NCBI GenBank assembly: GCA_035539075.1
Contig: DATLJB010000018.1
Coordinates: 1-44,023, forward strand
DNA from: Dongia_B sp035539075
Lineage (GTDB): Bacteria; Pseudomonadota; Alphaproteobacteria; Dongiales; Dongiaceae
Length of the DNA: 44,023 bases
Direction: 5' to 3'
Shown here: piece after piece, positions 30,801-38,447 of the stretch
How positions within the stretch are numbered: the stretch's first letter is position 1
How the letters are laid out: each line of letters begins with the position of its first letter
Notes under the pieces: generated by a model
Told to the model about the DNA's origin: nothing
The model's database searches: none
Seen by the model: the letters and a program-made list of their open reading frames with translations, nothing else
Made by a program: the position numbers and the translations under genes

Positions 30801-31961
30801 CTAAGCCTTGCGCCCCGGCCGCGCCGGCTTGCCGGCGGTCCTGCCGTCGCCGCGCCGTGTCGCGTTGCGGGAAGCAGCGCTCTTGGCGGCCGGCTGCGGC
30901 TGGATGGCCGAGCTCTCGCGTTCGATCAACTGCACCGGCAGCACATGATCGGTGATCTCGTCGGCCGCTGTTCGCAGCAGCAGGCGCAGGCCCTCGGCAC
31001 CCAATTGTTCCTTGTCGATGCGCAAGGTGGTGAGCGGCGGGCGGGCGAGAGCCGCCGCGGTGATGTCATCGAAGCCGACGAAGGCGATATCACGCGGCAC
31101 CCGCAACCCGCGTTCCTGGGCGGCATGCATGGCGATCAGCGCCGTGCTGTCGTTGAAAGCGAAGACGGCGTCCGGCGGCTGCGGCAGGGAAAGGAGATAA
31201 TGCATCGCCTCCTGCGCGCCCTGTTCAAGATCGGTGCCCGGCTGGAAGAAGGTTTCCAGTTGCGGATCAGCGAGAATGCCATGGTCGAAAAGGGCCTGGC
31301 GATAGCCCTGGGCGCGTTCGCGGATGCTGTAATGGGCCGGCCAGCCGCCGAGATAGGCGATGCGCCGGCACCCGCGTTCGATCAGATGACAGGTGGCGCG
31401 ATAGGCGCCGCCCCGGTGGTCGGGATTGACCGAGATGAAGCCGCGCGCCTTGGCGTCGATCAGCGCGATGGGCTTGCCGCCTTGGCGCAGCACCGCCAGC
31501 AGTTCCGCCTCGAAAAATCCGGCGCAGAGCAGGGCATCGGGATGATGCAGGCGTAGCTGGTCGGCAATGGGATCGGCGGGACCCAGCGAGAGGAAGGAGA
31601 GGGCAATGCCTTCGCGCCGGCAGGCTTCCTCGGCACCATGCAGGATCGGCGAGAAGAAGGGCGAACTCGCCAGCGTGTTGTGCTGGCGATGCAGCAGGAA
31701 GGCGACGCGGCGGATGCGGCTGCGCTGCAGCTTGCTGCGGTCATAGCCGAGCTGGTCGGCGGCGGCTTCGATCTGGCGGCGCGTTTCCTCGGTGAGGCCG
31801 GGCTGGTTCTTCAGTGCCCGCGAGACGGTGCCGACCGAGACGCCGGCGCTGCGGGCGATGTCGCGGATGGTGACGTTGGCGCCCCCGCCCTCACGCGCTT
31901 CATTGTCACGCGCTCCACCGTCACGCGCTCCACTGTCGGATTTGCTGCGCTTCGCCGCCAT
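30801..31961 (-). CDS. LacI family transcriptional regulator
   Basis: This 386-residue protein has an N-terminal extension of about 28 residues with a 5-residue tandem repeat (GARDG, GARDN, EAREG). The LacI helix-turn-helix and hinge follow (VTIRDIARSAGVSVGTVSRALKN, LTEETRRQIEAAADQLGYDRS), then a periplasmic-binding-protein-like sugar domain (HNTLASSPFFSPILHGAEEA, DAVFAFNDSTALIAMHAAQE, VPRDIAFVGFDDI). It should bind a sugar or sugar phosphate and repress the operon. Two perfect palindromes upstream of the binding-protein gene (36263 and 36382) are the proposed operators. The ATG is 8 bp after the epimerase gene, so it is expressed as part of the regulon. Confidence 0.92.
   Translation of the reverse strand: MAAKRSKSDSGARDGGARDNEAREGGGANVTIRDIARSAGVSVGTVSRALKNQPGLTEETRRQIEAAADQLGYDRSKLQRSRIRRVAFLLHRQHNTLASSPFFSPILHGAEEACRREGIALSFLSLGPADPIADQLRLHHPDALLCAGFFEAELLAVLRQGGKPIALIDAKARGFISVNPDHRGGAYRATCHLIERGCRRIAYLGGWPAHYSIRERAQGYRQALFDHGILADPQLETFFQPGTDLEQGAQEAMHYLLSLPQPPDAVFAFNDSTALIAMHAAQERGLRVPRDIAFVGFDDITAAALARPPLTTLRIDKEQLGAEGLRLLLRTAADEITDHVLPVQLIERESSAIQPQPAAKSAASRNATRRGDGRTAGKPARPGRKA
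31891..31935. repeat. Three tandem 15-bp repeats inside the LacI gene
   Basis: Units beginning TCACGCGCT repeat at 31891-31905, 31906-31920 and 31921-31935 with few changes. They encode the 5-residue repeat in the N-terminal extension just before the DNA-binding domain. Unit length preserves frame, so copy changes would alter only the extension. Confidence 0.75.
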
Positions 31962-31969
31962 TGCCCGCC

Positions 31970-32980
31970 CTACCAAGCCGCCAGCCGGGCGCGTATGACG
32001 CACGGCCGGTCTGATGTGAGCGCGATGCCGTGGCGTTCCGCCAGCGGATGGTCCGCCGGTGCCATCGCCGTCTGGCCGAGGTCGAAGGGGCCGTTCACCG
32101 GTTCGATGCCGAGGGCATAGTGGCGGCCGCGCCATGGCTCGGCGGTGCGGCCGCCATTGCTGAGCCAGAGCATGACGTCCGGCAGCGCGGCCTGATCCCA
32201 GGACAGGCCGATATGTGCATGCTCCGCGCGATAGTGCAGAACGATCGGGCTGCGGCAATTCTTCAATTGCAGCAATTCCTCGGTCGCGAGGGCGAGGGGA
32301 AGCCTGGTGAGATCAAGCGATCCGCCGGCGCCGGGCATGACCGCGAGATCATCGCTTGCCGTATCGGAGGCAAGACGGGAAATGCCGGGCTCGGCCGGAA
32401 CCGGATAGCTGATCGCCCGGTCGAAGCCGATCTGCTCAAGCACCACGCTGCCGGGCTCTTGCGGCAGTCTGAAGGTGGGATGGAGGGCGATGGGCAGGGT
32501 GACGTCGCGGCGGGCAATGATGGTGAGCGTTATGTCGAGCGCGGCGAAGTCAGGATCGGCGCGGATCTCGCGCTCGAGGCGCTCGACCGGAGAGGCGGGC
32601 GGATAATCGATGGCGATGCGGATGAAATCCACGCCTTGCCCGACCAGATGCCAGTGATGATGCGCGCCGTAGCCATGACCCCAGCGCCTTTCGCCATCCT
32701 CGGCGGAGATCGTGGCCCAGGCCGCCGGCAGATCGGCCGGGCGGTCGTCGCGCCCGAAAGGCACGCAGGGCCATTCGCCGCGCAGCCGCCTGAGGATGCC
32801 GGGCAGGGAAGCGGATTGCGGCTCCTCGCACCAGGGGGCGATCTGCAGCGGCTGGAACGTCCGTCCATCGGACAGTTTGAAGCTCAGGGGTGCGAGCATG
32901 CCGCCGAGGGACTGCAACTCGGCCTCGCCATGCGGCCAGCGCAAGCGCCAGACCGTCGTGCCGGCGTTCATGGATGTCAT
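31970..32980 (-). CDS. Aldose 1-epimerase family protein (GalM-like)
   Basis: This 336-residue beta-sandwich mutarotase is of the aldose_epim superfamily. The N-terminal strand VWRLRWPHGEAELQSLGGMLAPLSF, GHGYGAHHHWHLVGQG with the His residues of the active site, and late residues CRSPIVLHYRAEHAHIGLSWDQA and GIEPVNGPFDLGQ with a Glu in the expected catalytic position support the call. It speeds alpha/beta anomer conversion of the imported sugar. AAGGGGC precedes ATG 32980 (Met4 possible). It is located between the ABC ATPase gene (29-bp gap) and the LacI gene (8-bp gap). Confidence 0.85.
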   Translation of the reverse strand: MTSMNAGTTVWRLRWPHGEAELQSLGGMLAPLSFKLSDGRTFQPLQIAPWCEEPQSASLPGILRRLRGEWPCVPFGRDDRPADLPAAWATISAEDGERRWGHGYGAHHHWHLVGQGVDFIRIAIDYPPASPVERLEREIRADPDFAALDITLTIIARRDVTLPIALHPTFRLPQEPGSVVLEQIGFDRAISYPVPAEPGISRLASDTASDDLAVMPGAGGSLDLTRLPLALATEELLQLKNCRSPIVLHYRAEHAHIGLSWDQAALPDVMLWLSNGGRTAEPWRGRHYALGIEPVNGPFDLGQTAMAPADHPLAERHGIALTSDRPCVIRARLAAW

Positions 32981-33009
32981 GCCCCTTGGCCCGCCAGTCG
33001 CCGCATGCT

Positions 33010-33780
33010 TCAGGCGCCGGCGCGCGTGGCGGCGTATTCGTCGCCGACCATGAGATGGACGATTTGATCGCCATCGGTTTCGTCGGCCTTGCGCACACCG
33101 ACCATCTCGCCGCGGCGCAGGACCACGATGCGGTCGGCAACCGAGAAGATGTCGTGCAGGTTGTGCGAGATGAGGATGACGGCGACGCCTTGCGCACGCA
33201 GCCCCTTGATCACTTCCATCACCTTGCGTTGTTCCGGCACGCCGAGTGCGGCGGTGGGCTCGTCCATGATCAGGATGCGGGCGTTCCAGTAGAGCGCGCG
33301 GCCGATGGCGATGGCCTGGCGCTGGCCGCCCGAGAGCACGCGCACCGGGCCGCCAAGCTTGCGTTCCGGCACCACGATATCGAGCTTCGCCAGGACTTCG
33401 CGCGCGACCTTCCTCATCTGCGGCCGGTCCACCACGGGCAGGCCGAGGATGCGGCGCATCGGTTCGCGGCCGAGGAAGATGTTGCTGCCGACATCGAGGT
33501 TGTCGGCGAGCGAGAGATCCTGGTAGATCGTCTCGATGCCCTGTGCCCGCGCGTCCTGCGGCTCGCGCAGTTCAACCTCTTCGCCGTTGAAGCGCACCGT
33601 GCCGGAACTCGGCCGATAGACGCCGGAGATGATCTTGATCAGGGTCGACTTGCCGGCGCCATTGTCGCCGGCGAGCGCCAGGACCTCACCCGGATACAAG
33701 GACAGCGAGACATCCTTCAACGCCTGCACGCCGCCGAAATGGATGGAGATGTTTTCGACTTCCAGAAGGGGGGCGCTCAT
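33010..33780 (-). CDS. Sugar ABC transporter ATP-binding protein (FrcA-like, single NBD)
   Basis: This 256-residue ATPase of the carbohydrate CUT2 group has Walker A GDNGAGKST (38-46), Q-loop IYQDLSLADNLDVGSNIFLG, signature LSGGQRQAIAIGRAL, Walker B ILIMDEPTAAL and H-loop LISHNLHDIF. Most CUT2 ATPases (RbsA, MglA) are double-length; this one has one NBD, as in the FrcA fructose/mannose/ribose system, and probably acts as a homodimer. Its start overlaps the permease stop by 4 bp (ATGA), so the two are translationally coupled. Confidence 0.93.
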   Translation of the reverse strand: MSAPLLEVENISIHFGGVQALKDVSLSLYPGEVLALAGDNGAGKSTLIKIISGVYRPSSGTVRFNGEEVELREPQDARAQGIETIYQDLSLADNLDVGSNIFLGREPMRRILGLPVVDRPQMRKVAREVLAKLDIVVPERKLGGPVRVLSGGQRQAIAIGRALYWNARILIMDEPTAALGVPEQRKVMEVIKGLRAQGVAVILISHNLHDIFSVADRIVVLRRGEMVGVRKADETDGDQIVHLMVGDEYAATRAGA

Positions 33781-34763
33781 GCGGACCTCGCGAGACGGTC
33801 TTTATATTGGTCGATCAGCACCGAGAGGATGATGACGGCGCCGACGGCGATGAATTGCCAGAAGGCGTCGATATCGATGAAGATCAGGCCGAACTGGATG
33901 ACGGCGATGATCAGCGAACCGATCAGCGTACCGATCACGTTGCCGGTGCCGCCGAACAGGCTAGCCCCGCCGATGACCACGGCGGCGATGGAATCGAGCA
34001 GCATGGATTCGCCGGCATTGGCGGCGCCCGCCGAATAGCGCGCCGTATAGATGATGCCGCCGACGGCCGCACAGAAGCCCGAAAGCATATAGATGTAAGT
34101 GAGGTGCCGCTTGACGTTGATGCCGGCACGGGCCGCCGATTGCAGCGAACCGCCGATCGCATAGGTATGCTGGCCGAAGCGGGTCTGCGACAGCACGAAA
34201 TGAAGGGCCAGCAACAGGATGGCGGTGACGACGATCGGCGTCCAGCCGTCGCCGAGCCAGGCGAGGATCGGATTGTCGATCGAGACGGTCATGCCGCTGC
34301 CGGCGGTGAGGAAGCCGGCGCCGCGGGAAATGCCATACATGCCGAGCGTGCCGATGAAGGCGGGAACCCCCATGCGGGCCACCAAAGTGCCGCTGACCCA
34401 GCCGGAGAACAGGCAGACGATGACGGTGACGACGACACCGAGCGCCAAGGCCAGCGCCGTGTTGCCGCCGAGCAGCGCGACCTGCGCCACGGTAACGGCG
34501 GCGAGGCCCATGACGAAGCCGACCGAGAGATCGATGCCGGCGGTAATGATGACGAAGGTCTGCCCCAAGGCCAGCAGCAGCGGCGCGCTGGCGGCCAGCA
34601 GGATCGCCTGGACGTTATAGGCGCTGAAAAGGAAGCTGCGGCCGACTTCGATCTGCGCCCAGGCCTCGAAGAAGACCAGCAGCGAGATCAGAAACAGCCA
34701 GGGCCAAAGCCGGGTCAGCAAGGTGATGCGACCCAATCGGTCATCAAGCGTGGCGTCGGCCAT
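33777..34763 (-). CDS. Sugar ABC transporter permease (CUT2 / RbsC-FrcC type)
   Basis: This 328-residue integral-membrane protein has about nine or ten hydrophobic helices and BPD_transp_2 signatures: ALGQTFVIITAGIDLSVGFVM, VARMGVPAFIGTLGMYGISRG, FGQHTYAIGGSLQSAARAGI (the EAA-like loop for the ATPase), YSAGAANAGESMLLDSIAAVVIGG and SLFGGTGNVIGTLIG. It forms the import channel, probably as a homodimer. ATG 34763 (MADATLDDR) is chosen; an upstream extension in the frame crosses repeat DNA. It overlaps the ATPase gene and lies 434 bp downstream of the binding-protein gene, an unusual gap filled by repeats. Confidence 0.92.
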   Translation of the reverse strand: MADATLDDRLGRITLLTRLWPWLFLISLLVFFEAWAQIEVGRSFLFSAYNVQAILLAASAPLLLALGQTFVIITAGIDLSVGFVMGLAAVTVAQVALLGGNTALALALGVVVTVIVCLFSGWVSGTLVARMGVPAFIGTLGMYGISRGAGFLTAGSGMTVSIDNPILAWLGDGWTPIVVTAILLLALHFVLSQTRFGQHTYAIGGSLQSAARAGINVKRHLTYIYMLSGFCAAVGGIIYTARYSAGAANAGESMLLDSIAAVVIGGASLFGGTGNVIGTLIGSLIIAVIQFGLIFIDIDAFWQFIAVGAVIILSVLIDQYKDRLARSA

Positions 34764-34876
34764 CGAGGCTGGTCTCCAAAGTATCGTGGTGGTATGCGGT
34801 GTTCTGGCCACGGGCGAGTTCTTCCATGGGGCGAGTTCTCTGTTGCCACGAAGCAACAATTTCTCTTCTCCCTGTC

Positions 34877-34899
34877 ATGCCCGGACTTGATCGGGGCAT
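34877..34899. repeat. Palindromic repeat unit ATGCCC...GGGCAT
   Basis: The segment TCATGCCCGGACTTGATC, continuing to GGGGCATCCA, closely matches a small intergenic palindrome scattered in many alphaproteobacterial genomes. The arms are ATGCCC (34877-34882) and GGGCAT (34894-34899). It likely forms an RNA hairpin. Confidence 0.6.
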
Positions 34900-35012
34900 C
34901 CATTGCGACCACAGCGATTGCCTCTCCCATGGACCCCTCCGACGGATGTCGGCCTACGCCGACGTGGTCGAGCCCGAGGGTGACAGAAGGGAGGACTAAG
35001 CCTTCGGTGGTT

Positions 35013-35133
35013 TGCCCCTCACCCCGACCCTCTCCCCAGAGGGGCGAGGGTGAACGGGCTCTCCCTTGCCCCGCCTGCCGACAAATGTCGGCCTATGCCG
35101 ACAGCCGGGGAGAGGGCTGGGGAGAGAGGGGCG
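35013..35133. repeat. Palindromic repeat element of about 120 bp with terminal inverted repeats
   Basis: The left end (35013-35037, starting GCCCCTCACCCCGACCC) is an imperfect complement of the right end (about 35108-35133, GGGGAGAGGGCTGGGG onward). Internal hairpins are ACCCTCTCCCC-AGA-GGGGCGAGGGT at 35027-35051 (one mismatch) and TGTCGGC-CTAT-GCCGACA at 35086-35103, preceded by another GCCGACA arm. Similar C/G-rich terminal sequences are common in REP/MITE-like intergenic elements of proteobacteria. A second copy of the GTCGGC palindrome lies at 34948-34963, hinting at a partial duplicate. No transposase. Confidence 0.6.
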
Positions 35134-35197
35134 ATGGTTGCGCGCTGGTGTGGAAATTCAGCGTCACAGCCGCCACCCCTCATCCCGTCGAACTCTC

Positions 35198-36196
35198 TCA
35201 GTTCGAGTAGATGTATTTCCGCACCTCGGGGTCATCGATGTTCGACTTGTCCATGACGACGAAATCGGTGCCCTTCCAGGTCGGGATCGTCTTGCCCTTG
35301 ATCAGGTCGGAAGCGAATTTGACGCCGATATAGCCCATATCGGCCGGCTTCTGGGCGATGGCGATATCGACGAGGCCGCTCTTGAGCGAATTGTCGATGC
35401 CGGGCACGGCGTCGAACACCACGACCTTGATCTTGCCGGTCTTGCCGGCCTTCTTGACGCCTTCGGCAGCACCCATGCCGGAGAAGGTATTGGCGCCGAA
35501 GATGCCGTCGAGATCCGGGTCGCGCGCCAGCACGGCGGCGACATGCGCCGTCGCCTTGTTGGCGTCGTCCTCATTATATTGGGTCTTCAGCACCTTGATA
35601 TTGGGGTGCTTCTTCATCTCCTCGATGAAGCCTTCCATGCGCTGGTCGGTCGAGGAAATGCCGGGCTTGTTGTTCTCGACATAGACGGTGCCCTTGTCGC
35701 CGATCGCCTTGGCGAGCGAATCGGCGGCGATGCGGCCGCCTTCGGTATTGTCGGAGGCGACATAGGAAAGCGGGAAGTCGGCATTGCCGTTGCCGGTCTG
35801 GTACTTGCCGTCGCCGATATAGGTATCGACGGTCACCACCTTGATGCCGGCATCGGCGGCTTCCTTCAAGGGCTCGATCAGCTGCGTCTTGTCGACCGGC
35901 GAAACCAGCAGCACGGCCGGCTTCTTGGCGATGATGGCTTTCAGGATCGGAACCTGGTCGGCGGTGTTCCAGGCCTTCGGAATCTGGAACAGGAGGTCGA
36001 TGCCTTCTTCATCCGCCGCCTTCTGCGCGCCGCGATGCATGGTGAAATAGAAGGGATCGACCACGCCGGGCAGGAGTGCGACGACGGGTTTGGCGTCTTC
36101 GGCGCGCGCGGAAGGCGCCAGGAAGGCGGTTCCCAGCGTCATGCCGGCGAGCGCCGCGCCGGACAAAAGTTTCAGCAGATAGCGACGATTGGGCAT
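35198..36196 (-). CDS. Sugar ABC transporter substrate-binding protein (CUT2 type)
   Basis: This 332-residue periplasmic binding protein is of the RbsB/FrcB class (Peripla_BP_4). The signal peptide covers residues 1-33 (PNRRYLLKLLSGAALAGMTL ... ARAEDA). The mature protein starts KPVVALLPGVVDPFYFTMHRGAQ, and KKPAVLLVSPVD, YVASDNTEGGRIAADSLAKAI, DLDGIFGANTFSGMGAAEGVKKAG and VFDAVPGIDNSLKSG follow the two-lobe fold. It delivers the sugar to the permease. AGGGGAGGC before ATG 36196 is a strong SD. It is the first gene of the sugar operon, directly downstream of the two LacI-type palindromes. Confidence 0.93.
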   Translation of the reverse strand: MPNRRYLLKLLSGAALAGMTLGTAFLAPSARAEDAKPVVALLPGVVDPFYFTMHRGAQKAADEEGIDLLFQIPKAWNTADQVPILKAIIAKKPAVLLVSPVDKTQLIEPLKEAADAGIKVVTVDTYIGDGKYQTGNGNADFPLSYVASDNTEGGRIAADSLAKAIGDKGTVYVENNKPGISSTDQRMEGFIEEMKKHPNIKVLKTQYNEDDANKATAHVAAVLARDPDLDGIFGANTFSGMGAAEGVKKAGKTGKIKVVVFDAVPGIDNSLKSGLVDIAIAQKPADMGYIGVKFASDLIKGKTIPTWKGTDFVVMDKSNIDDPEVRKYIYSN

Positions 36197-36262
36197 GGAA
36201 GCCTCCCCTGGTTGAATGCGTCGTGCCGGCTCTTTCATCAGCGGCGAAGCTGACGGCAAGCC

Positions 36263-36275
36263 TGTTTATTAAACA
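36263..36275. promoter_or_regulatory. LacI-type operator 1: TGTTTATTAAACA
   Basis: This perfect 13-bp palindrome (arms TGTTTA and TAAACA around one T) lies 67-79 bp upstream of the binding-protein ATG. It differs from operator 2 only in the central base. LacI-family sites are typically palindromes of this kind, often in pairs that allow looping; the regulator is encoded in the same operon. Confidence 0.7.
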
Positions 36276-36381
36276 CGTATTTTTCTTTCCCGCGCCTTGT
36301 GACGAGCTTATCTAGCGGGATATTGGGCGTTATTCGCCGGCAGCGTCAACCATCTTTCGCTAAATCATTGTTGTTTAGCAA

Positions 36382-36394
36382 TGTTTACTAAACA
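36382..36394. promoter_or_regulatory. LacI-type operator 2: TGTTTACTAAACA
   Basis: This perfect 13-bp palindrome lies 119 bp (centre to centre) upstream of operator 1, beyond the likely promoter of the binding-protein gene and just past the end of the kinase gene (36407). It also overlaps a second dyad TTGTTTAG-N9-CTAAACAA (36371-36395). The pair would suit repression by DNA looping. Confidence 0.68.
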
Positions 36395-36406
36395 AATCAC
36401 CGACGT

Positions 36407-38071
36407 TTACGAAAGGGCGAGGGCAAGGCGGAGGGTGGCCAGGTCCTGCACCTTGTCGCCCGCGGCGGCGATGCGCTGCCAGGCGATAGGGCCGAGATCG
36501 TGCGACATCTGCTGGGCGAGCACCGCCGTATCGGCATCGGAAGCATCGCCATGGCGGGCGGCGAGGCGCGCCTTGAGGACATCGGGCGGCACATCGAGCC
36601 AGAGGCCATGGAACGGCACGCCCCATTCGCCGGCCAAGGCGGCGATGGCGTCGCGTTCGGTTGGCCGCAGGAAGGCGGCATCGAGGATCGCGGTATAACC
36701 GGCGGAGAGCACCAGCCGCGCTTCGGAACGCATGGCGGCATAGACCTGGTCGGAGGTTTCCTGGCTGTAGCTGCTGGCGGGCAGGCGCGTCTCCGGGGCG
36801 ACGCCGGCGAGGCGCTTACGCAAGGTGTCGCTGCGGATGATGCGGGCGCCGGGCAGGGGTTGAAATTCGGGCGCCAGCGCCATCGCCAGGGTGGATTTGC
36901 CGCTGCCGCTCAGGCCGCCGATGGCGATCAGCCTCGGCTTGCCCATCTGCAGATGGGCGAAGGCATTGGCGAGATATGAGCGCGCCAATTCATCACGATG
37001 GGTGGTGGCGACGATATGCGCGCGGATCGCCGCGCGCAGCGCCTGGAAGAACGGCAACAGGGCGAGCGAACTGGTGTCGCCGTTGCGATCGAGCCAACGG
37101 TTGAGCACGAGACTGGCGAAATCGACCCGCCGACGCTGGCAGAGATCCATCAGCAGGAACGCGATGTCGTAGGCGATGTCGGTGCAGGCCAGCATGTCGC
37201 TGAAGTCGATACAGTCGAAGAGAACCGGCTTCTCGTCGATCAGGCAGATATTGCCGAGATGCAGGTCGCCATGACATTGCCGGACGGCGCCGAGCCGACG
37301 GCGCTTGTCGAGCAGGCCAAGACGGCTGACGAATTGCGCATCGAGGGCGCGGGCGAGGGTTTCGACGGCCTGAGGGTCCAGCGGCGGAATGCGCAGGCGC
37401 AGATTGTCGATGCATTCGTCAAGCACACGCGCCATCTCGGTGGCGCCGCCGTGGTTCGGCCGCCGCGCTGCTCCCTTGTGAAGGTCATGGATGGCGTCGG
37501 CGAGATCGCGCATCTGCATCGTCGTCAGCCGGCCCTGGTCGGCGCGATCGGCCAGCAGAGCATCGTCGGGGAAGCGGCGCATCTCCAAGATCCAGTCGAG
37601 CGCCGGCGCCGGATCGGTTGGCGGCGCCAAAGTGAGCCGGCCATCGGCGCCCCGCACGATCTTGTGGCAGGCGAGATAGAGTTGCGGCGCCGTCCGGCGA
37701 TTGAGGTCGAGCTCGGCCCTGATGCAGCGTTCGCGGGCTTCGAGCGTGCTGTAGTCGAGATAAGAGAAGATGATCGGCCGCTTCATCTTGAAGGCGCGAT
37801 CACCGATCAGGAAGATATGCGAGCAGTGGGTTTCGATATGGCGCGGCTTCGCATCGGGCGAAGGCGATCCTGCTTCCGCCGCGGTCCGGGATTGCGACAT
37901 CCAGGCGCGCAGCAGGTCGCCATCGCACAGCGCCGCCAGGATTTCCGTTTGCAGGGAATCGGCCGGCTGGCTGGCGGGCGGGCGTGAGGCGGCAACAGCG
38001 CCTTCCGCAGTGTTCGGGGTGGAGGGCGCCATCCTGTGCCCTTCAAGGCCCTGCCTCGGTTTCTCCGTCAT
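36407..38071 (-). CDS. Aminoglycoside-phosphotransferase-like / P-loop kinase fusion protein
   Basis: This 554-residue protein has two kinase-type domains. The N-terminal part (about 75-370) is APH-like: catalytic loop CHGDLHLGNICL (His267, Asp269, Asn274) and metal-binding VLFDCIDFSD (Asp286/Asp289). The C-terminal part (about 379-554) is a P-loop zeta-toxin/gluconokinase-like domain with Walker A GGLSGSGKST (385-394) and a LDAAFLRPTERD segment. This fusion is widespread in proteobacteria as a bifunctional APH/ATP-binding protein; its substrate is unknown and a resistance role is unproven. Related genes often sit in low-oxygen regulons, and a degenerate FNR-type site lies upstream at 38142. 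An internal Met at residue 14 is a possible start. Confidence 0.87.
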   Translation of the reverse strand: MTEKPRQGLEGHRMAPSTPNTAEGAVAASRPPASQPADSLQTEILAALCDGDLLRAWMSQSRTAAEAGSPSPDAKPRHIETHCSHIFLIGDRAFKMKRPIIFSYLDYSTLEARERCIRAELDLNRRTAPQLYLACHKIVRGADGRLTLAPPTDPAPALDWILEMRRFPDDALLADRADQGRLTTMQMRDLADAIHDLHKGAARRPNHGGATEMARVLDECIDNLRLRIPPLDPQAVETLARALDAQFVSRLGLLDKRRRLGAVRQCHGDLHLGNICLIDEKPVLFDCIDFSDMLACTDIAYDIAFLLMDLCQRRRVDFASLVLNRWLDRNGDTSSLALLPFFQALRAAIRAHIVATTHRDELARSYLANAFAHLQMGKPRLIAIGGLSGSGKSTLAMALAPEFQPLPGARIIRSDTLRKRLAGVAPETRLPASSYSQETSDQVYAAMRSEARLVLSAGYTAILDAAFLRPTERDAIAALAGEWGVPFHGLWLDVPPDVLKARLAARHGDASDADTAVLAQQMSHDLGPIAWQRIAAAGDKVQDLATLRLALALS

Positions 38072-38447
38072 CCTCTCTCCTTAGGCCACGAAGCGGATTG
38101 TGGGTCCTGTACCTAGTATGAAAGGATGCCGACACCCCGCTTTGACATAGATCGCTTTCCCGGCCGCTTTATGCCTTTTGGCGCCTAGCCCGGAGAGGCG
38201 GCGGCCCCGCGGAAGCACGGCGGGCGGTTGAAATTCCTGTCGATTGTTGCATATCAAGTAACTGTCCCTTAATCCGTTCCTATTCCTATATTGTCCGGCG
38301 CCTGGTTTCGCGCCACTCTGTTCATAGGAAATTAAGCGGATGAAAAAGGGGCTGCTGGCCTGCGCTTCTGCGCCATCCGGTGCACAAGAGTGCCGCAGCC
38401 GGCCATGCGGTTCGGTTCCTCGCAACGGGATTCATCGGGAGCAAGCC
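38072..38447. other. Divergent intergenic region
   Basis: These 376 bp separate the kinase-fusion gene (minus) from the PAS gene (plus). The stretch includes the degenerate FNR-like site at 38142-38155 and an AT-rich part at 38245-38300 that may hold the promoter of the PAS gene. Open frames here, including the upstream continuation of the PAS frame to 38340, lack a ribosome-binding site. Confidence 0.45.
38142..38155 (-). promoter_or_regulatory. Degenerate FNR/FixK-like site upstream of the kinase fusion
   Basis: On the minus strand the site reads GCGAT-CTAT-GTCAA: the right half is perfect, the left has two mismatches to TTGAY-N4-RTCAA. A CATACT hexamer at 38115-38120 lies 31 bp from its centre, close to the 29 bp seen at the stronger site at 9052. 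The promoter would serve the kinase gene starting at 38071. It is suggestive only. Confidence 0.3.

Larger units (their letters stand above)
34764..35197. other. 434-bp gap within the sugar transporter operon, repeat-rich
   Basis: The gap holds several palindromic sequences and no convincing gene: ATGCCC...GGGCAT at 34877-34899, GTCGGC-CTAC-GCCGAC at 34948-34963, and the larger element at 35013-35133. In this position they could attenuate or stabilise transcript ends and so set more binding protein than permease, a common need in ABC operons. Confidence 0.6.

Noticed and set aside
33807..35210. Plus-strand open frame of 467 codons across the permease and the repeat region
   Set aside because: It is Asp/Gly/Gln-rich shadow of the permease, and its end simply reads through the repeat element.
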